Shown one piece after another: positions 1 through 7,992 of a DNA stretch of 64,000 bases; position 1 is the first letter of the stretch, and each line of letters starts with the position of its first letter. Position numbers and translations under genes: made by a program. This DNA comes from Flavobacterium zepuense. Lineage in GTDB: Bacteria; Bacteroidota; Bacteroidia; Flavobacteriales; Flavobacteriaceae. The stretch covers positions 186,001-250,000 of the forward strand of contig NZ_VJVZ01000002.1 in the NCBI RefSeq assembly GCF_007097145.1. Reading direction: 5' to 3'. The notes below the pieces were generated by a model. That model did not search any database and was not told where the DNA came from. It was given only the letters and a program-made list of their open reading frames with translations.

Positions 1-788
1 ACTGTACCTTTAAATTTTCTCTTCAGGTAAGCATCCACTTCAATCTCAGCGTCATCACCTATTTCTACTTTTACAATATCGTTTTCATTAACATCAACTT
101 CTACTTCCATATTGTTAAGGTTTGCTACACGTAAAATCTCGGTACCAATGTTTTGCTGGGTGCCTAAAACGCGCTCTCCAAGTTCTGTATCAAGCTTAGA
201 AATAGTACCGTCTACAGGAGAATAAATAGTGGTACGGTTAAGGTTATCCTGAGCCTCTGTAACCGATGCACCCGCACTTTGCACACCAAAATAAGCCGAT
301 TGCTTAGAGGCCTGAGCCACCTCATAAGCCGACACGATCTTATCCCATTCTGATTTTGAGATTACACCTTTTTCTAAAAGTTTTTTATTACGTTCATAGT
401 TAGCCTTCGCCTCTTTAAGCTGTGCATCGGCCTGGCTCAAACCTGCTTTTGCTGTAGATAACGATGCCGCAGTCCTGCTTACGCCACTCTCATAAAGATC
501 TGGATTTACCCGAACCAGTAGCTGCCCTTTTTTAATAGCCTGCCCCTCTTTTATAGGAAGTTCGATTATTTCACCCGAAACTTCCGATGATATTTTAACC
601 TCTATTTCCGGTTGTACTTTTCCTGTAGCCGAAACAGTTTCGGTTAGCGTAATTTCTTTTATAAGGGCAGTTTCTACCTCTTTACCTTTATCGGTGTTAC
701 CAATGCTGCCGGTTTGTTTAAGCACAACAAGTAGTACAACAATAAGTGCAACGGCCCCTAACAGATAGTAAATAGTTTTTTTAGACAT
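1..788 (-). CDS. Efflux/secretion periplasmic adaptor (HlyD/MacA family), partial
   Basis: This is the N-terminal 262 residues of a membrane-fusion protein; the reading frame stays open to the left edge. It starts MSKKTIYYLLGAVALI, a single membrane anchor at about residues 4-24. A biotinyl-lipoyl-like half follows (KISSEVSGEIIELPIKEG), then an alpha-helical hairpin rich in Ala/Lys/Glu (about residues 95-160), the second lipoyl half (TIYSPVDGTISKLDTELGE) and the start of a beta-barrel domain. The family links an inner-membrane pump to a TolC channel. The start codon lies 2 nt after the stop of the upstream TolC-like gene, so the two are co-transcribed. A MacB-type ABC permease or an RND pump is the expected next gene, outside the window. 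The family call is firm; the pump type is inference. Confidence 0.88.
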   Translation of the reverse strand, partial: MSKKTIYYLLGAVALIVVLLVVLKQTGSIGNTDKGKEVETALIKEITLTETVSATGKVQPEIEVKISSEVSGEIIELPIKEGQAIKKGQLLVRVNPDLYESGVSRTAASLSTAKAGLSQADAQLKEAKANYERNKKLLEKGVISKSEWDKIVSAYEVAQASKQSAYFGVQSAGASVTEAQDNLNRTTIYSPVDGTISKLDTELGERVLGTQQNIGTEILRVANLNNMEVEVDVNENDIVKVEIGDDAEIEVDAYLKRKFKGT

Positions 789-790
789 GG

Positions 791-2233
791 TTATGGTTTA
801 TTATAAATTGGCATCCCAAAGTAAAATTCAAGTATTTTTATGCGGAAGATAAAATCGTATTTTGTACGTAACACTTCCGACTGTGCGTTTACAAACAGCG
901 TTTGTGCCTGGTTAAAATCAAAAACATTTATAAGTCCCGCTTCGTAGCGTTCACGGGCATAATTAAAAGAACCTTCCCTCGCAGCAAGGGTTACCTTTGC
1001 AGCCTCATAGGTTTGCAGCGCACCCTGGGCATCGGTAAAAGCCGTATATACATTTGTTTCCAACTTAAGCTCTTCCTGCTGCAATGTAATTTTAGAACGA
1101 TCTAATGCAATTTTAGCACGCTCTACCCCATTGCGGGCAGTAAAGCCGTTAAGTATTGGCACATTTAAAGACAACCCAAAGGAGTGGCCTTTATTATCGC
1201 TAAACTGTTCAAAAATAGGATCACGCCTGCCTAACACAGGCTGAAAGTTATTTTGCAGCACCGTTTGGTTGGTACCTTCTATATACCCAATAACCGTAGT
1301 GGGCGAAGTTAGGTTAGGCCCAACACCAATAACCTGGTCGGCATAGGCAGCACGGGTTGTAAAGCTGTAAAAGCCCTGTAATCTGGGTTGGTAAACACCC
1401 CTGGCAATTTTTACATCTTTCTCGGCAACCTCTACATTTGCTTTGGCTATCTTAAGTTCAGTCCTTTGCTCTTTTGCTTTGTTATAAATCGTAGCAGCCT
1501 GTTCCAGTAAAATCCCGGTTTCATCTACAGGATAATCGCTATCATCAGTATCAAAATCCTGAAAATTTTCCAATTGCATCAATTGGGCAATACTAAGTTT
1601 AGAAAGTAAAAGTGTATTTTGCGCCGCTATGGCTTTTTGGTTATCGGTTGCTACGGTAGCCTTGATATCCAGCAAATCGCCTTCAGGTACCACACCTGCA
1701 TCCACAAGTTGCTGGGTACGGTCTAACTGTTGAGTATCATATGCCAACTGTTGCTGCTGTACCTTTAAATTTTCTTTATTAAATAATATTTGAAGATATG
1801 AGTTCGCAACATTAAGCGCTATATCTTCCTGCATTTTTGTTAATTGGTATTGAGCTGATATCGAAGCCAAACGCTCGCGCTTTAAACGGTTTATGTTTTG
1901 CAGGCCGTTGTAAATATCAACACCCATGTTTAACCCTAAGGAGGTAAACTGCGTAGTTTGGTTTTCTAATAAACCGGTTGTAATATTCTGGTTAAGACCT
2001 ATATTCCACGAGTGGGAACCCTGCCCATTAAGTGTAGGCAAAAATGCTCCCTTTGCATCGCTGGTATTTACCTTAGCCGATCGTACATCAAGCGCAGAAA
2101 GCTTAATGGATATATTATTTTTTATAGCATAATCTATACACTCCTCTAACGACCACTTTTTTTGCTGTGCCGCTGCCTCAATGCTGTAAAAAGCTAAAAA
2201 AATAAAAAACGCTTTAAATAATTTGTGTTTCAT
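791..2233 (-). CDS. TolC family outer membrane efflux protein
   Basis: 480 residues, a normal length for the family. A signal peptide ends near AAAQQ (residues 21-25). The mature protein begins WSLEECIDYAIKNN, the typical first helix of Bacteroidota TolC-like proteins. Two structural repeats of long helices follow, the second around RAKIALDRSKITLQQEELKLETN, with FDFNQAQTLFVNAQSEVLRTKYDFIFRIKILEFY near the C-terminus. The protein would form the trimeric outer-membrane and periplasmic tunnel for the adaptor encoded 2 nt downstream. A -7-like box (CAAATTTA read on the plus strand, 2258-2265) lies just upstream. The exported substrate cannot be told from sequence. Confidence 0.93.
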   Translation of the reverse strand: MKHKLFKAFFIFLAFYSIEAAAQQKKWSLEECIDYAIKNNISIKLSALDVRSAKVNTSDAKGAFLPTLNGQGSHSWNIGLNQNITTGLLENQTTQFTSLGLNMGVDIYNGLQNINRLKRERLASISAQYQLTKMQEDIALNVANSYLQILFNKENLKVQQQQLAYDTQQLDRTQQLVDAGVVPEGDLLDIKATVATDNQKAIAAQNTLLLSKLSIAQLMQLENFQDFDTDDSDYPVDETGILLEQAATIYNKAKEQRTELKIAKANVEVAEKDVKIARGVYQPRLQGFYSFTTRAAYADQVIGVGPNLTSPTTVIGYIEGTNQTVLQNNFQPVLGRRDPIFEQFSDNKGHSFGLSLNVPILNGFTARNGVERAKIALDRSKITLQQEELKLETNVYTAFTDAQGALQTYEAAKVTLAAREGSFNYARERYEAGLINVFDFNQAQTLFVNAQSEVLRTKYDFIFRIKILEFYFGMPIYNKP

Positions 2234-2257
2234 AAGCTTTGGTTACCCAACATGAGG

Positions 2258-2265
2258 CAAATTTA
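2258..2265 (-). promoter_or_regulatory. Candidate -7 box for the tolC-like/adaptor operon
   Basis: On the minus strand this reads TAAATTTG, matching the Bacteroidota -7 consensus TAnnTTTG. It lies 25 nt before the start codon at 2233. No convincing TTG is seen at the -33 position. Confidence 0.45.
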
Positions 2266-2341
2266 TTAAATATTTATTAGCCCCGCATATCGTTACGATA
2301 TGATTAGACTAACGCCTGATGTTTTTGTTACAAATAAACGT

Positions 2342-2349
2342 TAATTTTG
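2342..2349 (+). promoter_or_regulatory. Candidate -7 box for the DUF4403 gene
   Basis: TAATTTTG matches TAnnTTTG. A TTTG lies upstream at 2324-2327, but the 14-nt spacing is shorter than ideal. The box contains the TTG at 2347 that could otherwise be taken as a start codon, which supports the ATG at 2374 as the true start. Confidence 0.5.
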
Positions 2350-2373
2350 CGCTATTATTTTCAAACAGTATTT

Positions 2374-3765
2374 ATGAAACCCTTACTGCCCTCATTATTA
2401 GCGCTAACGCTATTGCTTTCAAGCTGCTCCACAACCAAGCGTATTGAAGCCCTTAAACCAGAACCCGGTAACACTACCGATGTGGTTTATCAAACATCTA
2501 CATCGTTTATTAACCTGCCGGTTACTATTGCCGTTGCAGATATCGAAACCCAGCTCAACAAGTTGCTTACAGGCTTAATTTATGAAGATAAAGCCATAGA
2601 TGACGATAATATTGCCATGAAGGTTTGGAAAACAGCTCCCATAAAATTTACCGAAGTTAATGGCAAGCTGCAATCGGTCGTTCCTATAAAAATTAATGCA
2701 AAGGTGCGGTATGGTACATCTGCACTGGGCGTAGATTTGCATGATACCCGTGAGTTTGACCTTGATGCCGTAATTACATTTAATAGTAAAGTGGGCTTAT
2801 CCAACTGGAAAATGACTACCGATACCAATATCCAGTCGTTAGAATGGAAAGAGAGCCCAACCGTGACTATTGCCGGACAAAAAGTAGCCATTACCTACCT
2901 AATTAACCCTGCCATAAAAATTTTCAGGTCGAGGATAGAAAACACACTTGATAAAGCCATAAGCGAGTCGGTTGACTTTAAGCCACAGGTGCTTGCCGCC
3001 TTAGAAAAAGTAAGCACTCCGTTTTTAACGAGTGAGCAATATGAAACTTGGTTTAAGGTTGTGCCCGTAGAATTATATGTTACCGATGCCGTGCTCTCTA
3101 AAAAACAGATCACTATGGCAATGGGGCTTAAATGCACCATGGAAACCACTGTGGGCCAGCAACCGAAATCTAACTTTAAGAAGGAAAACGTAGTGCTTAA
3201 AGCCGTAAACAAAATGCCGGAAAAAGTTAGCGCAGTGGTTGCAGCGGTATCTACATATGAAAGCGCATCACGCATTGTGACTAAAAACTTTCAGGGACAG
3301 GAATTTGGAGATGGTAAACGAAAAGTTACAGTACAAAAAGTAGACATGTGGAGCAAAGACAATAAAATGATCATTGCGCTTGATATGACCGGCAGTATCA
3401 ACGGCACGATCTATCTATTAGGTTATCCTAACTATAATGCGGTTACTAAAGAGATTTACTTTGACCAGATGGATTATGTGCTTAACACCAAAAGCGTGTT
3501 GCTAAAAACAGCCAACTGGCTTGCAAGCGGGATCATCCTTAAAAAGATACAGGAAAGCTGTCGTTACTCTATAAAAGAAAACCTTGAAGACGGCAAGAAA
3601 AACATGCAGCCGTACCTAAATAACTATTCGCCTACGCCGGGAATTTTTATTAACGGTAAACTTGATGATTTTGTGTTTGATAAGATTGAGCTAACTGATA
3701 ATGCCATTATAGCCTTTATAAAAGGATCGGGCAATATAGATCTAAAAGTAGATGGAATGAAGTAG
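2374..3765 (+). CDS. DUF4403 family lipoprotein
   Basis: 463 residues from the ATG at 2374. An upstream in-frame TTG (2347) exists but sits inside the probable -7 box and would bury the signal sequence. The N-terminus MKPLLPSLLALTLLLSSC is a lipoprotein signal with lipobox L-S-S-C, so the protein is probably attached to a membrane by a lipidated Cys. The rest is a beta-rich DUF4403 protein with the recurring phrase TSFINLPVTIAVADIETQLN near the start, which resembles lipid-binding tubular (BPI/SMP-like) folds in outline only. No catalytic motif is visible. The gene ends 2 nt from the convergent 78-residue gene. Function is unknown. Confidence 0.85.
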   Translation: MKPLLPSLLALTLLLSSCSTTKRIEALKPEPGNTTDVVYQTSTSFINLPVTIAVADIETQLNKLLTGLIYEDKAIDDDNIAMKVWKTAPIKFTEVNGKLQSVVPIKINAKVRYGTSALGVDLHDTREFDLDAVITFNSKVGLSNWKMTTDTNIQSLEWKESPTVTIAGQKVAITYLINPAIKIFRSRIENTLDKAISESVDFKPQVLAALEKVSTPFLTSEQYETWFKVVPVELYVTDAVLSKKQITMAMGLKCTMETTVGQQPKSNFKKENVVLKAVNKMPEKVSAVVAAVSTYESASRIVTKNFQGQEFGDGKRKVTVQKVDMWSKDNKMIIALDMTGSINGTIYLLGYPNYNAVTKEIYFDQMDYVLNTKSVLLKTANWLASGIILKKIQESCRYSIKENLEDGKKNMQPYLNNYSPTPGIFINGKLDDFVFDKIELTDNAIIAFIKGSGNIDLKVDGMK

Positions 3766-3767
3766 GC

Positions 3768-4004
3768 CTATTGGGCCTGCTTCTGTTTTTTTTGTTTCCT
3801 TAACCTGTAAATGGCGTAGCCCAGCAATGCCGCTAACAGGTAAGGAAATATCATTAAGTATATAATACCATTGTTAACCGACTCCGGTTTTATACCACTG
3901 TCACTACTCTCTAACGCCGCACGGCACATGGCGCATTGTGCATTGGCTGAAGCCGAAAAGGCAAACAATACAATTACAGCTATTATTTTTTGAAAAGCTT
4001 TCAT
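3768..4004 (-). CDS. Small CxxC membrane protein of the oxidase biogenesis cluster
   Basis: 78 residues: a signal-like hydrophobic segment (about 5-22, ending SANAQ), the short motif CAMCRAAL (Cys23 and Cys26), a linker, then a membrane segment (about 46-66) and a Lys/Gln-rich tail. The first Cys comes just after the signal cleavage site, so a CxxC pair is displayed outside the membrane. It is the last gene after the SCO and DUF420 genes, with 1 nt between it and DUF420. Position and CxxC suggest a part in copper or thiol handling for the oxidase; this is inference. I do not recognise a characterised family. Confidence 0.78.
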   Translation of the reverse strand: MKAFQKIIAVIVLFAFSASANAQCAMCRAALESSDSGIKPESVNNGIIYLMIFPYLLAALLGYAIYRLRKQKKQKQAQ

Positions 4005-4005
4005 A

Positions 4006-4596
4006 TTAATGATGGTAATAAGGAGAGATCATTAAATATACAATAACACCTGTAACAGCAACGTACATCCACATTGGGTATGTAATACGCGATATTTTTT
4101 TGTGCCTTTCAAAATTACCTGCAAGCCCTCTTACATATGTTATAAGCACAAAGGGTATTATTATTACCGATAGCGCAATGTGTGTAAGCAGTATAAAATA
4201 ATACACGTAGCGAATAGAACCAATGCTTAACTTCTCAGCTTCGTCTAAAATGCTGTTGTGGTTAGTATCTCCAAAAACCGTGCTATCGGCTGTCATGTGG
4301 TAGGCCACATACATTACCAAAAAGCTTATCGAAAAACCTATCGCTATCTTTACAAGGCGCTCGTGTAACACACGATTACCTTTTTTAATAGCCATTACCG
4401 CTACAAACAATGTAATTGCTGTAAGGCCGTTTATTGTAGCATATATGGGCGGCAGAAAAGAAAGTGGCTGAACATCAAATCCCAACTTTCTTAAATTAAC
4501 ACCAAACAGTGCTGCCACTGCAACAGGTATAATTATAGAAACCGCAGTTATCCACTTATTGTATTTAGTTTCTGCATTATTGATTGTATTCTCCAT
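4006..4596 (-). CDS. DUF420 domain membrane protein (oxidase assembly)
   Basis: 196 residues with about five membrane helices: near residues 15-33, 45-70, 85-105, 128-152 and 172-192. The segment YYFILLTHIALSVIIIPFVL and conserved polar residues such as the His in MYVAYHMTAD are typical of DUF420. Relatives in Firmicutes (YozB/CtaM type) are needed for haem-copper oxidase assembly, and the gene sits directly after the SCO copper chaperone with overlapping stop and start (position 4596). The family call is confident; the exact step it performs is not established here. Confidence 0.88.
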   Translation of the reverse strand: MENTINNAETKYNKWITAVSIIIPVAVAALFGVNLRKLGFDVQPLSFLPPIYATINGLTAITLFVAVMAIKKGNRVLHERLVKIAIGFSISFLVMYVAYHMTADSTVFGDTNHNSILDEAEKLSIGSIRYVYYFILLTHIALSVIIIPFVLITYVRGLAGNFERHKKISRITYPMWMYVAVTGVIVYLMISPYYHH

Positions 4597-5222
4597 TATT
4601 CTGCTAATAATTTTTTAATGTCTTCTTTAATTGCCAGCACACCCGCATCATCTAAACCATCATAATAGGTAATAGGGTTACCATAATTATCTTTACGGCT
4701 GCGAATGTTACCATCTTTATCTACAAGCGCAAACAGGCCAGAATGCTCAAAGCCCCCTGCAACATTTTTATTCTCTCCGGCATAAAGGTTAAAGCCCTTC
4801 ATGGCAAGGTTATGAATATAATCCCTGTTACCTGTTAAAAAGTGCCAGTTGTAATGCTTAGCGCCAAGTTTTTCGGCATGTTCTTTCAAAACCTGCGGGG
4901 TATCATATTCCGGGTTAATACTTACAGATGCAATACCAAACTCCGGGTTGCCATAATATTCTTCCTGGAGTTTAAGCATGTTTTGGTTCATTATAGGGCA
5001 TATAGATGGGCAGGTACTAAAAAAGAACTCTACCACATAAACTTTGCCAAGGTAATCTTTACCAGATATTTTTTTATTGTTTTGGTCGGTCAGTTCAAAT
5101 TCGGGTACCGTGCCAATCTCTGTAAGATCCGACTTTTTAAAACGGTCAACGATTTTAGGAACGGCCCAGATACCAAATATCAAAACAATAAATGATATCC
5201 CTATATACGATTTGTTTTTCAT
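4596..5222 (-). CDS. SCO1/SenC family copper chaperone
   Basis: 208 residues with an N-terminal membrane anchor (about 5-22) and a thioredoxin-fold domain outside the membrane. The copper ligands are visible: the CxxxC pair Cys71/Cys75 in FFSTCPSICP and the distal His160 in GGFEHSGLF. SCO proteins load or reduce the CuA centre of cytochrome c oxidase subunit II. The gene is flanked by a cysteine-less SCO-like paralog (2 nt upstream) and by DUF420 (1-nt overlap), and oxidase subunit genes precede them. All family residues are in place, so it should be functional. Confidence 0.94.
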   Translation of the reverse strand: MKNKSYIGISFIVLIFGIWAVPKIVDRFKKSDLTEIGTVPEFELTDQNNKKISGKDYLGKVYVVEFFFSTCPSICPIMNQNMLKLQEEYYGNPEFGIASVSINPEYDTPQVLKEHAEKLGAKHYNWHFLTGNRDYIHNLAMKGFNLYAGENKNVAGGFEHSGLFALVDKDGNIRSRKDNYGNPITYYDGLDDAGVLAIKEDIKKLLAE

Positions 5223-5224
5223 TA

Positions 5225-5890
5225 CTATATTTCCCTTTTAACGCCTTTAGGTAAGTTTTTCCTAAGGGCAAGGCGGTATTCCCTCAAAACTATCTTTACA
5301 TCATCGGTAAGTTCATTACTAAGCTCTGAAGCCGAAAATGCATTGTAGCTGTTTTTAAACTTATCATCATTACCCTTTTTATCTTTGCCATTGCGCCCTC
5401 TAAGATTACCATCTTTATCAATAATAAAAATATTAGAGTTGCCTAAAGTTGCATCAAGCGGCTCATCAGCCTTTAAAGAGGCATAAAAGCTTTTAATCTC
5501 ATCGGGGATGGCGTACACAAATTTCCAGTTACTAATATCGGCCATGGTCTTAAGCTTTAATGCTACATCCTTAACCTGCTGCTGTGTACCATCGGGCACC
5601 AGCATTACTATCTGAAAATCGTTAAAGTCTTTATATTTGGCATTTACTTTCTGGTTGATATTAAAGATGCTTTCTTCGCGTGCTTTAATATCAGTGCCTA
5701 AAAAACCAATAATAGTTATTTTGCCTTTTAAAGCGGTGGTAGTGCTATCGCCGGGAATGGCATGGGGTAATTCTGATATATTCTTATTAATTACCGGCAA
5801 AAAGAGTGAGTTGTGCTTAACCAGCGAAAAATAAATATAGAGCATTAACGGTAGTGCCAACAGGCAAAGAAGAACTATTTTTTTTTTCAT
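5225..5890 (-). CDS. SCO-like thioredoxin-fold protein lacking the Cys pair
   Basis: 221 residues. An N-terminal hydrophobic anchor (about 4-23) is followed by a domain that tracks the neighbouring SCO protein: ALKGKITIIGFLGTD corresponds to the strand before the CxxxC loop, and IFIIDKDGNLRGRNGKDKKG corresponds to ALVDKDGNIRSRKDNYG. Where SCO has CPSIC this protein has no cysteine (FLGTDIKAREESIF), and no His is found at the distal ligand position. The only Cys is in the signal segment. It cannot bind copper in the usual way, so a partner or structural role is more likely. It heads the second transcription unit of the cluster, after a terminator. Confidence 0.75.
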   Translation of the reverse strand: MKKKIVLLCLLALPLMLYIYFSLVKHNSLFLPVINKNISELPHAIPGDSTTTALKGKITIIGFLGTDIKAREESIFNINQKVNAKYKDFNDFQIVMLVPDGTQQQVKDVALKLKTMADISNWKFVYAIPDEIKSFYASLKADEPLDATLGNSNIFIIDKDGNLRGRNGKDKKGNDDKFKNSYNAFSASELSNELTDDVKIVLREYRLALRKNLPKGVKREI

Positions 5891-5915
5891 ACTGCGTGGT
5901 GAAAATTTACCGGTG

Positions 5916-5923
5916 CAAAATTA
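5916..5923 (-). promoter_or_regulatory. Candidate -7 box for the SCO-like/SCO/DUF420 unit
   Basis: On the minus strand this reads TAATTTTG, matching TAnnTTTG, 26 nt before the start codon at 5890. It abuts the terminator hairpin that ends the upstream unit, so termination and re-initiation would lie within about 40 nt. No clear -33 TTG is seen. Confidence 0.4.
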
Positions 5924-5953
5924 AAAAAGGCGGTTGAAATAACCGCCTTTTTT
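5923..5953 (-). terminator. Terminator after the oxidase subunit IV gene
   Basis: AAGGCGGTT and AACCGCCTT form a 9-bp stem around the loop GAAAT, flanked by A- and T-runs on both sides, so it can act in either direction. It lies 14 nt after the subunit IV stop and separates the subunit genes from the SCO/DUF420 genes. Confidence 0.85.
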
Positions 5954-5966
5954 ATGATTTATGTTT

Positions 5967-6329
5967 TTAGAAAATCCATTTGTATTGGGATTCATGAAAC
6001 ACATCAAAAATATAATTACCTTCTATAAGTAAGATGAACACTAAATAGATAATTAAGAACACAAGTGGAGCAACTATAGACCATCTCAGGCTACTTTTTT
6101 CGCCTTCAAGGTGCATAAACGCCCACATTATATAATATGCTTTTACTACCGTAAGAATTATAAATAACCAGTTAAGCAGGTTAAGGCGGAAAAGACTGTT
6201 CATAAACAGTACCTCCGGCTTAGCTATACCAAAGATAACCTCTACAATAGTTATAGCCGATAGTATTCCAAAAACTGTCCAGATCCTTTTTAGATTTGAT
6301 TCGTGCTGACCGTGAGTATCGTGTGCCAT
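5967..6329 (-). CDS. Cytochrome c oxidase subunit IV family protein
   Basis: 120 residues with three membrane helices (about 15-32, 48-70 and 82-103) and the phrase KAYYIMWAFMHLEGEKSSLRW, typical of the small Cox4/CyoD-like subunit of bacterial haem-copper oxidases. The start is MAHDTHGQHESNLKRIW, a short His-containing leader. It follows the subunit III gene at 21 nt and belongs to the ctaB-subunit III-subunit III-subunit IV unit. It stabilises the complex and has no redox centre. Confidence 0.88.
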   Translation of the reverse strand: MAHDTHGQHESNLKRIWTVFGILSAITIVEVIFGIAKPEVLFMNSLFRLNLLNWLFIILTVVKAYYIMWAFMHLEGEKSSLRWSIVAPLVFLIIYLVFILLIEGNYIFDVFHESQYKWIF

Positions 6330-6350
6330 GTCTCTTAAAATTTTATTTGA

Positions 6351-7343
6351 TTAAACCAGGTAGAAGAATGTAAATACAAATACCCAAACTAAGTCTACAA
6401 AGTGCCAGTAAAGACCAACTTTCTCAACCATTTCGTAGCTTTTTCTTTTCTCGTATGTTCCGTAAATAACGTTAAGGAAAATAATGATATTGATCATAAC
6501 TCCTGAGAATACGTGGAAACCATGGAAACCTGTAATAAAGAAGAAGAAATCAGCAAAAAGCTTGTGGCCGTATTCGTTATGCTCAAGATTTGCACCTTTT
6601 ACATATAACGTACCACCCTTAATAGCCTCTAACGATGCATCTCTTGTAAGTACAACTTTCTTTTTAGTTTTAGGATCTATAGTCTCTGTCCTGATAACAA
6701 CATTTGGATGTGCTTTTAAACCTTCTGCAACCTCTTCAACTGTAAATTCAGGAAGTGCAGGAGCATCTTCAAACCAAATACCGTTAGCCCTTGTCTTATC
6801 AACTCTGGACGTTGGCAGGTGTGCAGCAAAATCGGCTACAGCAACTCTTTTAAATTCGCCTTCGGCATTCTTTTCAACAAATTGCAGTATGCTGCCACCT
6901 TTTGTTTCTACAGCTCCAAACTCTCCACCAATAAAGTTTTTCCACTCCCAGGCCTGAGACCCAAGGAATATAAAACCACCTATAATGGTAAGCACCATAT
7001 AAACGGCCACTTTGGTTTTTTTAAGATGGTGGCCTGCATCAACTGCAAGTACCATTGTAACTGAAGAGAAGATAAGGATAAATGTCATCAAAGCCACATA
7101 GTACATTGGGGCCTCTACACCATGCATAAATGGAAAGTGGGTAAACACCTCATCTGCAATAGGCCATGTACCTATGAATTTAAACCTTGAGAAACCATAA
7201 GCGGCAAGAAATCCTGAGAAAGTAAGAGCATCTGATACGATGAAGAACCACATCATCATTTTACCATAGCTCGCTCCCATAGGCTCATTTCCACCGTCCC
7301 ATGTTTTTCCTGTAGTAGCTGTTGAAGTAACTGTCGCTGCCAT
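6351..7343 (-). CDS. Cytochrome c oxidase subunit III, with large hydrophilic insert
   Basis: 330 residues, longer than the roughly 200-260 usual for subunit III. The membrane core is recognisable: KMMMWFFIVSDALTFSGFLA (first helix pair), GSQAWEWKNFI, then FADFFFFITGFHGFHVFSG and WHFVDLVWVFVFTFFYLV at the end. Between about residues 140 and 258 lies a hydrophilic insert (from VETKGGSILQF to ANLEHNEYGHK) that interrupts the fold between two helices. It is the second of two adjacent subunit III-type genes, with 46 nt between them. The core call is strong; the role of the insert is unknown. Confidence 0.92.
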   Translation of the reverse strand: MAATVTSTATTGKTWDGGNEPMGASYGKMMMWFFIVSDALTFSGFLAAYGFSRFKFIGTWPIADEVFTHFPFMHGVEAPMYYVALMTFILIFSSVTMVLAVDAGHHLKKTKVAVYMVLTIIGGFIFLGSQAWEWKNFIGGEFGAVETKGGSILQFVEKNAEGEFKRVAVADFAAHLPTSRVDKTRANGIWFEDAPALPEFTVEEVAEGLKAHPNVVIRTETIDPKTKKKVVLTRDASLEAIKGGTLYVKGANLEHNEYGHKLFADFFFFITGFHGFHVFSGVMINIIIFLNVIYGTYEKRKSYEMVEKVGLYWHFVDLVWVFVFTFFYLV

Positions 7344-7389
7344 ATAACGTTATTAGGTTAAAAAGTTTTCAAATTTACATTTTTTTCTA

Positions 7390-7992
7390 TTAATAGAAAT
7401 AGAAAAATAAAAACAAATATACCCACAAAAGATCGAGAAAGTGCCAAAACATTGCACCCAACTCTATTCCAAGGGTTTGAGAAGGATTGTATTTTTGTTT
7501 AAAATGATTATAAATTACCACAAAAAGCACAATAAGCCCTGCAAAAAGGTGGGCAAGGTGCGCAAGTGTTACAATATAAAGAAAAGATGTGGTAATTGTG
7601 CTCTCCGGGCCGGTAAAAAAATACCCCGTTTCTATAACTTTAGAAAAGCCGTTAAACTGCGCACCAACAAAGCCCAAACCCAATGCCAGGGTAACTAACA
7701 GCCATGTTGTGGCAAGCTGGTTATTATTATCCTGCACTGCTTTTTTCGCCAAGTGAAAGGTAACACTACTGGCAACAATTAAAACAGTACTTATTATAAA
7801 TGCCTGCGGCAAAACAAAATCGTTAATCCAGTCCGGTCTTGATGTACTTACAACATAAGCACTGGTTAATCCCGCAAACATCATAAACATACTGGCCATG
7901 GCAAACCAAAGCAGCATTTTTTTTGATTTTGCGCTTCTTTCTTTATATTCAGCTTCAGACATGGTCATTTCAACCTGTTGTAACTTTATCAT
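7390..7992 (-). CDS. Cytochrome c oxidase subunit III family protein
   Basis: 200 residues with five membrane segments; it ends with the diagnostic ELGAMFWHFLDLLWVYLFLFFYFY. Other family marks are KMLLWFAMASMFMMFAGLTSAY and TLAHLAHLFAGLIVLF. This is the short form of subunit III without the insert seen in its downstream neighbour. The start codon overlaps the ctaB stop by 1 nt, so translation is probably coupled. An earlier ATG is not available in frame. Two subunit III-like genes in a row are common in Bacteroidota oxidase clusters. Confidence 0.92.
   Translation of the reverse strand: MIKLQQVEMTMSEAEYKERSAKSKKMLLWFAMASMFMMFAGLTSAYVVSTSRPDWINDFVLPQAFIISTVLIVASSVTFHLAKKAVQDNNNQLATTWLLVTLALGLGFVGAQFNGFSKVIETGYFFTGPESTITTSFLYIVTLAHLAHLFAGLIVLFVVIYNHFKQKYNPSQTLGIELGAMFWHFLDLLWVYLFLFFYFY

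Noticed and set aside
2347..2373. TTG start for the DUF4403 gene
   Set aside because: The TTG is part of the probable -7 promoter box, and the extension would precede a perfect lipoprotein signal.
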